A stretch of DNA of 46,877 nt from Clostridia bacterium. Lineage in GTDB: Bacteria; Bacillota; Clostridia; Christensenellales; Aristaeellaceae. The stretch spans positions 1 through 46,877 of the forward strand of contig JAUMVG010000023.1 of the NCBI GenBank assembly GCA_030530315.1, read 5' to 3'. How positions within the stretch are numbered: the stretch's first letter is position 1; every line of letters begins with the position of its first letter. Under the pieces are notes generated by a model, which was not told the DNA's origin, ran no database searches, and saw only the letters and a list, made by a program, of their open reading frames with translations. The position numbers and the translations under genes were made by a program. Positions 1-6,803 of the stretch are shown here, one piece after another.

Positions 1-76
1 TTTCTTGCTCTACCTGTTCCTTGGCTACAATCCCACAACTTTCCGTGAAGAACCCGAATTTTCGCGTTTTCCCCAA

Positions 77-104
77 TCGTTGAAAAACCCGGGTTTTTCA
101 ACGA
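77..104. repeat. Perfect 28-bp palindrome
   Basis: Arms 77-90 and 91-104 are exact reverse complements with no spacer; each arm holds an A5 or T5 run next to CCC/GGG. As RNA it folds on either strand into a hairpin with a small CCGG loop. It lies downstream of the yebC stop, just beyond a second hairpin, so it probably belongs to the 3' end of that transcript or of a gene left of the window. The bases at 1-76 show no gene. Confidence 0.6.
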
Positions 105-107
105 CTT

Positions 108-136
108 AAGGCCATGCCGCATATCGGCATGGCCTT
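108..136 (-). terminator. Hairpin after yebC, probable terminator
   Basis: A 12-bp perfect stem (AAGGCCATGCCG at 108-119 with its complement at 125-136) and a 5-nt loop, starting 16 bases past the yebC stop. On the minus strand it is followed by only a short T-poor tail, then by the 77-104 palindrome, so termination may rely on both hairpins. Confidence 0.55.
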
Positions 137-151
137 TCACATTTTGTGGAA

Positions 152-904
152 TCAGTCGTCCTCTTCCTCGTCCTCGGGCAGCTCGGCGTCGTGGTAGACG
201 TTCTCGGTGTCGTCGTACTCCTCCAGCCAGTCCAGCAGGCGGGTGACCTTCTGCACGCTCTCCTCGTCCGGCAGGGCGGTTGTAGAGGTGGGGAGCATGG
301 CGCGCTCGGCGGACAGGAAGGTGCAGCCGGCATTCTCCAGGTTGTCGCGCACCTGGGAGAAGTCGTTGGGGTCGGTGTAGATGACCGCGGAATCCTCGTT
401 GTACTCCACGTCGTCCGCGCCGGCGTCCAGGGCCAGCATGGTGAGCTCATCCTCGTCCATGCCCTTGGAGTTGTCGATCACGATGACGCCCTTGCGCTCG
501 AACTTCCAGGACACGCAGCCGGAAGCGCCCAGGGAGCCGCCGCACTTGTCGAAGATGTGGCGCACTTCGCTTGCGGTGCGGTTCAGGTTGTCGGTGACCA
601 TCTCCACGATCACGGCCACGCCGCAGGGCGCGTAGCCCTCGTAGGTGACCTCCTTGTAGTTCGCGGACTCGCCTTCGCCGGCGGCCTTCTTGATGGAGCG
701 CTGGATGTTGTCATTGGGCATGTTGGCCGCCTTCGCCTTGGCGATGACGTCCTTCAGCTTGCTGTTCAGCGCGGGGTCCGCGCTGCCGCCGGTCTTCACG
801 GCGATGACAATTTCACGGCCAATCTTGGTGAAAATCTTGCCCTTCGCGGCATCCGTCTTGGCCTTCTTATTCTTGATGGTTGACCATTTGTTATGTCCGG
901 ACAT
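152..904 (-). CDS. yebC: YebC/PmpR/TACO1-family regulator
   Basis: A 250-aa protein opening MSGHNKWSTIKNKKAKTDA, the hallmark N-terminus of the YebC/PmpR family. These proteins were described as DNA-binding regulators; some members (TACO1 type) act in translation of proline-rich stretches. The length equals the usual 240-250 aa and all three family regions look intact; the C-terminus ends in a run of Glu/Asp. The reading frame is open further upstream, but the start at 904 has the family N-terminus and a GGGAGGG ribosome site 8 bases before it. It diverges from recX across about 116 bases holding promoters for both. Confidence 0.93.
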   Translation of the reverse strand: MSGHNKWSTIKNKKAKTDAAKGKIFTKIGREIVIAVKTGGSADPALNSKLKDVIAKAKAANMPNDNIQRSIKKAAGEGESANYKEVTYEGYAPCGVAVIVEMVTDNLNRTASEVRHIFDKCGGSLGASGCVSWKFERKGVIVIDNSKGMDEDELTMLALDAGADDVEYNEDSAVIYTDPNDFSQVRDNLENAGCTFLSAERAMLPTSTTALPDEESVQKVTRLLDWLEEYDDTENVYHDAELPEDEEEDD

Positions 905-929
905 GGACAATCCCTCCCAGTATCGAATG

Positions 930-964
930 ATTATATGATAACACAAACAGGCTGGAATCGTCAA
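930..964 (-). promoter_or_regulatory. yebC promoter
   Basis: On the minus strand TTGACG (964-959), an 18-base spacer and TATCAT (940-935) form a sigma-A-type promoter. A perfect TATAAT overlaps at 935-930 but has only a weak -35. Transcription would start about 20-30 bases before the yebC ATG. Confidence 0.6.
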
Positions 965-981
965 GAAAATCAGCCTATAAT
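953..981 (+). promoter_or_regulatory. recX promoter candidate
   Basis: A perfect TATAAT at 976-981 with TGGAAT at 953-958 (17-base spacer, weak -35). It overlaps the opposing yebC promoter, so the two may interfere with each other. Confidence 0.45.
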
Positions 982-1020
982 TAATAAGAGGATAAAACTT
1001 TATGCGGGGAGGCGGCATGG

Positions 1021-1635
1021 ATGACCATCGTGACGGGGATCGAGGCCAACCGTTCCAGGGTGACCGTGTTCGCGGACGGCTCGGAGCTCGCCCGGATTCC
1101 AAAGGCGCACTTTGACAAGTGCCCTCTCGAGGAGGGCGAGGAGTTTGACCCGGAGCAGTGGATCGACCGCGTGGCCGCCGCGCAGTTCGCCGACGCCTAC
1201 GAGGCCGCGCTGACGAGCCTTGATTTCTGCGCCAGGTCCGCCAGGGAACTTTCCAATACCCTGAAGCGCAAGGGATTCGTGCCTCCCGCGATCGAAGCGA
1301 CCCTCGAGCGGCTCAAGGACGCCGGTCTCATCGACGATGCCCAGTACGCCCGACGGATGGCAGAGTCCCAGACCCGAAAGCCCGTGGGGGTCTATGCCTT
1401 CAAGCGAAAGCTGATGGCCAAGGGCATCTCCGAGAACGACGCCCAGGAGGCCATCGCCGCCTTTGACGACGACCAGCAGCGCGCCGCCTGCGCCGAGGCC
1501 GCGCAAAAGCTCTGGCGCAAGTACGAGGCCCTGCCCCGACGCGAGGCCCGCGCCAAGCTGTCCCAGGCCCTGGCGCGGCGGGGATTCGGGTGGGACGCGA
1601 TAGAGGCGGTAATTGATGATATTATGGAAGAATAA
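1021..1635 (+). CDS. recX: RecX regulatory protein
   Basis: A 204-aa protein with RecX-type three-helix repeats: helices around residues 60-110 (CARSARELSNTLKRKG, then ERLKDAGLIDDAQYARRM), a second set near 115-145 and a third at the C-terminus ending EAVIDDIMEE. RecX binds RecA filaments and modulates recombination and SOS signalling. The first 55 residues form a small beta-rich extension seen in Firmicute RecX. The start at 1021 has GGGGAGG 9 bases upstream; an out-of-frame ATG at 1017 is ignored. recA is not in the window. No clear terminator follows; 1636-1792 holds no gene. Confidence 0.88.
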   Translation: MTIVTGIEANRSRVTVFADGSELARIPKAHFDKCPLEEGEEFDPEQWIDRVAAAQFADAYEAALTSLDFCARSARELSNTLKRKGFVPPAIEATLERLKDAGLIDDAQYARRMAESQTRKPVGVYAFKRKLMAKGISENDAQEAIAAFDDDQQRAACAEAAQKLWRKYEALPRREARAKLSQALARRGFGWDAIEAVIDDIMEE

Positions 1636-1792
1636 ATGATTTTTCCCGACTCATCAGACAGCAGGCAACCGGCAATAGTCATATTGCCGCTGCCGCGTTG
1701 TTAACCAGGCCGGCGCCTGAAATGGTGTCCACATTTCGATATTGCCCATTGCCTGTCCCCATGTATTGGAATATGCTTAAAGATCCCACACT

Positions 1793-1824
1793 CAAAAAGC
1801 CCTTCGCTCACGCGAGGGGCTTTT
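1793..1824 (-). terminator. Terminator overlapping the HD gene 3' end
   Basis: Stem 1795-1807 with 1812-1824 and a 4-nt loop; on the minus strand it ends in TTTTT. The HD gene stop codon (1810-1808) lies at the loop, so the last codons form part of the stem. A T-run on the plus side means it could also stop recX transcripts. Confidence 0.75.
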
Positions 1825-2386
1825 GTTCGGCTTCAGCGATCTTCTCTTCCGTCTCCTCGCGTATGGCGGCGCGGAGGTCCTTCATATAGTCGGAGAAGGC
1901 CACGCGGTCATAGGCGTAGGTGCGGTTCAGCTCATACTCATGGGGCTCCCAGGTGGAGATCTCGGACTCGTTGTGCTGGATCACGGCCTCCAGGCTGTCC
2001 ATGGCCTTGTAGATCTTCGCCTCGAGGGTCTCGCGCGCAGCCATTTCCTCGTACAGCGCGCGCATCTCGGTTTTGAAGGGCTCCGGCAGCGTATCCACCC
2101 AGCGGTAGAGCAGTTCCTCCTCCCTGGCCTCGTCCCCCTCTGTCTTGAGGAACGTGGGGATGTCGCCGGTGAAGCACTCCCCCAGATCGTGGATCAGGCA
2201 CATCTTGTAGATCTTCTCCATGTCGGCCTCGGGAAACTCATCCGACACGAAATAGGCCATCAGCGTCATGCGCCAGCTGTGCTCCGCCACATCCTCGCGG
2301 CGGCCCTTGGAGGTCCAGCAGTGGCGCGGAGTGTCCTTCAGGCGCTCGGCGATGTGCATGGCGCTCAGCAGTTCCTCGGGCTTCAT
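1808..2386 (-). CDS. HD-domain phosphohydrolase (YfbR-like)
   Basis: A 192-aa HD-domain protein. Metal-binding residues are visible: His36 in EHSWRMTLMA, the His66-Asp67 pair in LIHDLGE, and a downstream Asp in KAMDSLEAVIQ. This layout matches the YfbR/HDDC2-type 5'-deoxynucleotidases, which dephosphorylate dNMPs; substrate is inferred. The gene starts 3 bases after the thyX-like stop, and its GGAGGAA ribosome site lies within the end of that gene, so the two are translationally coupled. Pairing a possible dNMP nucleotidase with a thymidylate-synthase relative suggests a nucleotide-pool role. Confidence 0.8.
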   Translation of the reverse strand: MKPEELLSAMHIAERLKDTPRHCWTSKGRREDVAEHSWRMTLMAYFVSDEFPEADMEKIYKMCLIHDLGECFTGDIPTFLKTEGDEAREEELLYRWVDTLPEPFKTEMRALYEEMAARETLEAKIYKAMDSLEAVIQHNESEISTWEPHEYELNRTYAYDRVAFSDYMKDLRAAIREETEEKIAEAEQKPLA

Positions 2387-2389
2387 GGT

Positions 2390-3703
2390 TCATTCCTCCC
2401 AGGCGTTCTTGTAGGGATGGCCGCAGCTCATCCGGCCCTCGGGACAGGGTCCGTAGACGCAGCTGGGGCCGAGGTGCGTGAACACCTCCGGTTCCCGGTT
2501 GACCAGCAGCTTGAGCATCTTCCACGCCACGCCCTGGATCTCCCACTGGGCCCGGCGGCAGGTGCGCAGCTTCATGAAGTGGATCATTTCCCGAAGGTTC
2601 ATGGAGATCATCAGGTCCAGCTGGTGGCCGCTCATGGCGAAATAGGACGCGTCCTCCATGGACATGCCCAGCGCCAGCGCCTCCTTCGCCGCCGCGGCCT
2701 GGTCCTCGAAGGCGCGGCGATAGATGGCCTCCGCCTCCGGGATGGCCTTCACGGTCTCCGGCAGCACATAGTCGCCCTCCGCCAGCGCACGGGACACCGG
2801 CGGCACCAGCAGCGACACCATCCGGTGGCGGGTGAAATGGGTCACGCAGGCCAGCGACACGCGCTTCACCTTGAAGGTGTAGTGAAGCATCTCCATCTCC
2901 CGGGGACGGGCGTCGGTGAACCTGGCGAGGCTGTCGCCGCCTGCGGAAAAGCGCCCGGTAAAGCCGTACACGGCGTTCAGGAAGCCCTGGGTGTCCTTCG
3001 GGGCGTCGATCAGCTCGGCGTCGCCCGCGCGGTCAGCCCCGGCCTTGATCTCACCAGGCAGAGGCATCGGCTCGTAGTGGGGATAGCGCTTGGCCTCGCC
3101 GTCAATCACGCCGGGGTACAGCCGGTCAAACTGTTCCTTGAGCTGACAGCCCAGCGCCTCGACTTCCGGGAAACCCTTCCCCCGCCCGTACAGCATGGCG
3201 CAGATCAGGCCGATCAACTCCCGGGCGTCTACGGTCATGAAGAAGTTGCTCCGCAGGCTGTAGGGCAGCACGAACCGGGCATCCTCCTTGGGAACGCCCA
3301 GGGCCATCAGCTGCTCATAGTCCGCAAACCGCGCCTTCATGGCCGCATCGAAGCAGGCATGCTGCGCCTCCGTCAGGCCCTCCGGCGCCACAAAGCCGGC
3401 CTCGGAGAAGTCCACGTAGCGCCGGGACTTCACCGTAAAGGAGGCCAGGCGGCACTCGATGACGAACTGTTCCACCAGCACCGACACGTCGTCGAAGGCG
3501 ATGCCGAAGGTCTGGTGCTCGATGACGGACTTGTGCCCGGAGGCGAGCACCTTGTTCACCAGCCGGAGGTCCTTCTCGTCGCCCTTGCTCTTGTCGTATA
3601 TCTCCATCGCCGTGCCCTGCTGGGTCGAAATCCTCGCCGAGGAGGCCACGACGCGCAGCGCGTCCTCGTTGCTCACGACGATGATGGCTCTGCTCTTGTT
3701 CAC
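2390..3703 (-). CDS. thyX: Two-domain ThyX-like FAD-dependent thymidylate synthase
   Basis: A 437-aa protein from a GTG start (GAGGGA 6 bases upstream); an in-frame ATG at 3733 adds 10 residues but has a poorer ribosome site. Normal ThyX is 210-260 aa with one RHRxxSxxxxSxRY motif, converting dUMP to dTMP with FAD and methylene-tetrahydrofolate. Here two ThyX-like halves are fused. Half one (about 1-200) has ECRLASFTVKSRRY at 84-97: the Ser and SxRY part is kept but RHR is lost. Half two (about 240-437) has RHRMVS at 292-297 but a shifted SR at 304-305, and keeps NLREMIHFMKLR and QWEIQ. The C-terminus carries Cys415, Cys420 and Cys427. Family is clear; activity is uncertain because no single complete motif remains. 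Confidence 0.85.
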   Translation of the reverse strand: MNKSRAIIVVSNEDALRVVASSARISTQQGTAMEIYDKSKGDEKDLRLVNKVLASGHKSVIEHQTFGIAFDDVSVLVEQFVIECRLASFTVKSRRYVDFSEAGFVAPEGLTEAQHACFDAAMKARFADYEQLMALGVPKEDARFVLPYSLRSNFFMTVDARELIGLICAMLYGRGKGFPEVEALGCQLKEQFDRLYPGVIDGEAKRYPHYEPMPLPGEIKAGADRAGDAELIDAPKDTQGFLNAVYGFTGRFSAGGDSLARFTDARPREMEMLHYTFKVKRVSLACVTHFTRHRMVSLLVPPVSRALAEGDYVLPETVKAIPEAEAIYRRAFEDQAAAAKEALALGMSMEDASYFAMSGHQLDLMISMNLREMIHFMKLRTCRRAQWEIQGVAWKMLKLLVNREPEVFTHLGPSCVYGPCPEGRMSCGHPYKNAWEE

Positions 3704-3753
3704 TTTGCATCCCTCGCAATCCCGTTGGTCCATTTCCAGCCGAATGTTCGACT

Positions 3754-3769
3754 TGAAATCATTATAACA
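3754..3769 (-). promoter_or_regulatory. thyX-like gene promoter (extended -10)
   Basis: On the minus strand TGTTATAAT (3769-3761) is an extended -10 element; a convincing -35 is absent. It starts at the base of the hairpin that ends the preceding symporter gene, so terminator and promoter abut. Confidence 0.5.
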
Positions 3770-3799
3770 CAGGCAGCGACGTTTGTGTCGCTGCCTGTG
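3768..3799 (-). terminator. Hairpin after the SSS symporter gene
   Basis: A perfect 13-bp stem (3768-3780 with 3787-3799) and a 6-nt loop, 34 bases past the symporter stop. The tail on the minus strand is TTATAATG rather than a pure T-run. Confidence 0.65.
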
Positions 3800-3833
3800 A
3801 ATTTTACACTGTGTTCTGGCGAAGCCCTCCGGC

Positions 3834-5390
3834 TCATTCCTTCTCGCTGTCGCCCAGGGAATCTCGCACGGTCACGACCACCTTGCGCTCGTAGGCCTCG
3901 AAGGCGAAGTCCACCAGCTTGCGGTCGGGCTTGGGCGTGAACAGGCTGACCACAGGCACGATCACCAGGCCCGCGAGCATCGCGAAGGCGCCGCAGTTGA
4001 TCGGGGACTGGAGGATGGCCGGGAAAGCGCCCTTGAAAAGCATGTTCGCCACCATGATGCCCGCGCCGAATATCATGCTGCACCAGGCGGAGGCGCAGGT
4101 CGCCTTCTTCATGTACAGGCCGTACATGAACGGCGCCAGGAACGCGCCGGCCAGTGCGCCCCAGGAGATGCCCATCAGCTGGGCGATGAAGTTGACGGTG
4201 GTGCTGTACTGGATGATGGCGATGACGACGGAGATCAGGATGAACACCACGATCAGCAGCCGCATGGTCAAGACCTGCTTTTTCTCGTCCATGTCCTTGA
4301 CGATGTTCCCCTTGAGGAAGTCCAGCGTCAGCGTGGAGCTGGAGGCCAGCACCAGGGAGGACAGCGTGGACATGGAGGCGGAGAGCACAAGGATCACGAT
4401 CACGCCCAGCAGCAGCGGGGACAGGCCCTCCAGCATCGTGGGCACCACGGAGTCGTAACCCGCGGCGGGAACGCCGGTGCCGGCGGGGTCGATCACGGAG
4501 CTGAACAGCCGGCCGAAGCCGCCCAGGAAGTAGCAGCCGCCCGCGACGATCACCGCGAACACGGTGGAGATGATCGTGCCCTTGGAGATGGCGTTTTCAG
4601 ACTTGATGGCGTAGAACTTCTGCACCATCTGGGGCAAGCCCCAGGTGCCCAGGGAGGTCAGGATCACGACGCCCAGCAGGTTCAGCGGGTCGGGGCCGAA
4701 GAAGGAGCTGAACGCGCCGGTCATGCCCTCATAGGGAATCTCGGCCAGGCCCCGGTAGGCCGCCATGAAGCCGCCGTTGACCTTCAGCACCGCGCCGACC
4801 ACGGCGATGATGCCCACGATCATGATGATGCCCTGGATGAAGTCGTTGATGGCCGTGGCCATGTAGCCGCCGGCGATGACGTAGATGCCCGTCAGCACCG
4901 CCATCATGATGATGCACACGGTGTAGTCGATGTTGAACGCCATGCCGAACAGGCGGGACAGGCCGTTGTACAGCGACGCGGTGTAGGGAATCAGGAAGAT
5001 GAAGATGATGGCGGAGGCGCCGATCTTCAGCGCGTTGCTGCCGTAGCGCTTGCCGAGGAACTCCGGCATGGTGGCGCTGTTCAGCTGCTGGGTCATGACG
5101 CGGGTGCGGCGTCCCAGCACGTTCCAGGCCAGCAGAGAGCCGATGAAGGCGTTGCCCAGGCCGATCCAGGTGGAGGCGATGCCGTATTTCCAGCCGAACT
5201 GTCCGGCATAGCCGACGAAGATGACCGCGGAGAAATAGGAGGTGCCGTAGGCGAAGGCGGTCAGCCACGGGCCGACGGAGCGGCCGCCCAGCACGAAGCC
5301 GTCCACATTGGTGGCGTGCTTGCGGCTGTAAAAGCCGACGCCGATCATGATGCCGAAGAAGATGACGAGCATGAGAATCTTGATGAACAT
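3834..5390 (-). CDS. Sodium:solute symporter (SSS family), T-box controlled
   Basis: A 518-aa integral membrane protein with about 13 hydrophobic segments. Near the N-terminus, GRSVGPWLTAFAYGTSYFSAV and later AGGYMATAINDFIQG are SSS-family signatures (PutP/PanF/SGLT relatives), which co-import sodium and a solute. Substrate cannot be read from the protein. The leader is a T-box, a class of riboswitch that senses uncharged tRNA and controls amino-acid genes; the specifier reads best as Tyr, so an amino-acid cargo related to tyrosine is inferred. Start has GAGG 8 bases upstream. It is transcribed alone between its own promoter and a hairpin. Confidence 0.88.
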   Translation of the reverse strand: MFIKILMLVIFFGIMIGVGFYSRKHATNVDGFVLGGRSVGPWLTAFAYGTSYFSAVIFVGYAGQFGWKYGIASTWIGLGNAFIGSLLAWNVLGRRTRVMTQQLNSATMPEFLGKRYGSNALKIGASAIIFIFLIPYTASLYNGLSRLFGMAFNIDYTVCIIMMAVLTGIYVIAGGYMATAINDFIQGIIMIVGIIAVVGAVLKVNGGFMAAYRGLAEIPYEGMTGAFSSFFGPDPLNLLGVVILTSLGTWGLPQMVQKFYAIKSENAISKGTIISTVFAVIVAGGCYFLGGFGRLFSSVIDPAGTGVPAAGYDSVVPTMLEGLSPLLLGVIVILVLSASMSTLSSLVLASSSTLTLDFLKGNIVKDMDEKKQVLTMRLLIVVFILISVVIAIIQYSTTVNFIAQLMGISWGALAGAFLAPFMYGLYMKKATCASAWCSMIFGAGIMVANMLFKGAFPAILQSPINCGAFAMLAGLVIVPVVSLFTPKPDRKLVDFAFEAYERKVVVTVRDSLGDSEKE

Positions 5391-5440
5391 TGTAAGGTCC
5401 TCTCCTTTCGTAGACCGCGGACGGCCCTCCCCGCCTTTCC

Positions 5441-5721
5441 GGCAAAAGAAAACGCCCTCCGCAAAGCTTTGCAGAGGGCGGAAATGATCCGCGGTACCAC
5501 CTCTATTCAGCGCTTCCTCGCGGAGAGCGCCCTCTTCGGGTACGGGAACACGCCTATACCCTATCGCTCTAACGGGCGAACCCGGCGCGGCTTACTCGCT
5601 GCCTTTCAGCCTGCGGCTATCGGGATGTAATTCAACCTGGCGGCACACACTGCCTCGCACCCTCCGGCAGCTCTCTTGGTGGGCATTCGCCAGCCTACTC
5701 GTTCCCGGTCATTGCCTTTCG
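5441..5721 (-). ncRNA. T-box leader, likely tyrosine-specific
   Basis: Read on the minus strand, all T-box landmarks are present: Stem I with AGAGAG (5676-5671) and GTGCGAGG distal motifs; a specifier loop closed by CGGGA (5707-5703) with TCCCG (5625-5621), its 5' side AGTA and its 3' side GAA-T-TAC-A; the antiterminator motif AGAGGTGGTACCGCG (5504-5490); and a terminator hairpin (5480-5453) followed by TTTTCTTTT. The specifier codon is read as TAC (5629-5627, Tyr) because an A follows it, as is usual; a frame-shifted TTA (Leu) is the alternative. Uncharged tRNA would block the terminator and turn on the symporter. Confidence 0.92.
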
Positions 5722-5727
5722 ACGGTT

Positions 5728-5756
5728 AGTTTAGCACTTTATCACGATTGTGTCAA
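5728..5756 (-). promoter_or_regulatory. Promoter of the T-box leader
   Basis: Minus strand TTGACA (5756-5751), 17-base spacer, TAAACT (5733-5728). A perfect -35 with ideal spacing; transcription would begin near 5721, at the 5' edge of T-box Stem I. Confidence 0.85.
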
Positions 5757-5793
5757 GCCTTTTTTTCGCCCCATCCTCATTTTTTCGCCACCG

Positions 5794-6591
5794 TCACTTG
5801 CCCAGCGCCAGCGCGAACTGTATCATCATGATGCCGATCAGGTGTCCCGGATAGAACAGGTAGAACACCCATTTGTTGATCTTCAGCTTCGAATAGGTCG
5901 GAATGTAGATCAGCGGCAGGGCCAGCACGGCGAACATCTGTATCCCAAAACGCAGCCCGAAGAGCTGGTAGCTGTTTCCCTTCATGCCCCACCAAACCAT
6001 GAATGCCAGCATCACGGGCAGAGACATCCACCAGCGGCTGATGAACAGATAGAACAACACGATCAGCGCGACGCCCTGCCAGCCGTAATTGATGCTGCTC
6101 TGCAGCTTCCACACCAACAGCATGAGCGCCGCCGTGCAGACCAGCTGCTTGTCCCGTATGGACCAGATCAGCAGCAGGCCGAAGGCCAGCGTATACATGA
6201 TGTTGGGCGTGCTCCAGCTTTGCAGGTAGAAGTTGAACACCGCGCCGAGAGGATTGTCCGCAAAGCGAATTGCGTACATCCTCGCGCTGGTATGGGCCAA
6301 TGCCACGGCATAGAACGGCTGGGAGATCAGGCCCACCAGCAGGATCCGGCTCAGGTACTTCAGCCGGTTTCTGGAATAGACGCAGCCCACGGCGATGCAG
6401 TAGGCAAAGAGCGGAAAGGCGAGCCTGCCGATGATGCGCATGATGTTGTAGTGGGGAAAGAACATCTTGCCGGTATGATCGAATACCATGGCGATCATGG
6501 CCACCAGCTTCAACAGGTTGGTGTCCCGGTTGGTTCCGATGTCCTTTGGCGCAAACGGCCATGCCAATGCCGATTTCTTGCGGGATGCCAT
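5794..6591 (-). CDS. TraX-family membrane protein
   Basis: A 265-aa protein with about eight hydrophobic segments. The order NLLKLVAMIAMVFDHTGKM, IGRLAFPLFAYCIAVG, and a C-terminal KWVFYLFYPGHLI match the TraX family, named for the F-plasmid pilin N-acetyltransferase; chromosomal Firmicute members have no established substrate and belong with membrane acyltransferase-like proteins. The frame is open upstream, but the start at 6591 has a strong AAGGAGG 9 bases before it. It is separated from the histidine kinase gene by a terminator. The 6592-6749 stretch holds no gene; a TATAGA near its 3' end lacks a good -35. Confidence 0.8.
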   Translation of the reverse strand: MASRKKSALAWPFAPKDIGTNRDTNLLKLVAMIAMVFDHTGKMFFPHYNIMRIIGRLAFPLFAYCIAVGCVYSRNRLKYLSRILLVGLISQPFYAVALAHTSARMYAIRFADNPLGAVFNFYLQSWSTPNIMYTLAFGLLLIWSIRDKQLVCTAALMLLVWKLQSSINYGWQGVALIVLFYLFISRWWMSLPVMLAFMVWWGMKGNSYQLFGLRFGIQMFAVLALPLIYIPTYSKLKINKWVFYLFYPGHLIGIMMIQFALALGK

Positions 6592-6749
6592 TCGGCGCAA
6601 CCTCCTTGGGCTTGTCTGGATTACTCTATATGCGGACGAAGCGCGTTCTATCGCACCGGCGACGGACAGGCACCCGCGCATTCCGGTGATTGTCGCTGTG
6701 TTCCCGACAAACCCTTCGGCCCGGAAGCCCTTCAACGATCCGCAATTCC

Positions 6750-6777
6750 AAAAAAAGGGCGGCTGAACGCCGCCCTT
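6750..6777 (-). terminator. Terminator of the two-component operon
   Basis: Minus strand stem of seven G/C pairs (GGGCGGC with GCCGCCC, 6775-6757), 5-nt loop, then seven T. It ends the nrdR-phoP-phoR transcript 29 bases past the kinase stop. Confidence 0.9.
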
Positions 6778-6803
6778 GAGAGACGAGTCCTGCGCTGTGC
6801 GCG

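Noticed and set aside
1823-3940. Plus-strand open frame of about 705 codons
   Set aside because: Antisense to the HD and ThyX-like genes; its His/Gly/Val-rich translation is typical of a high-GC shadow and resembles no family.
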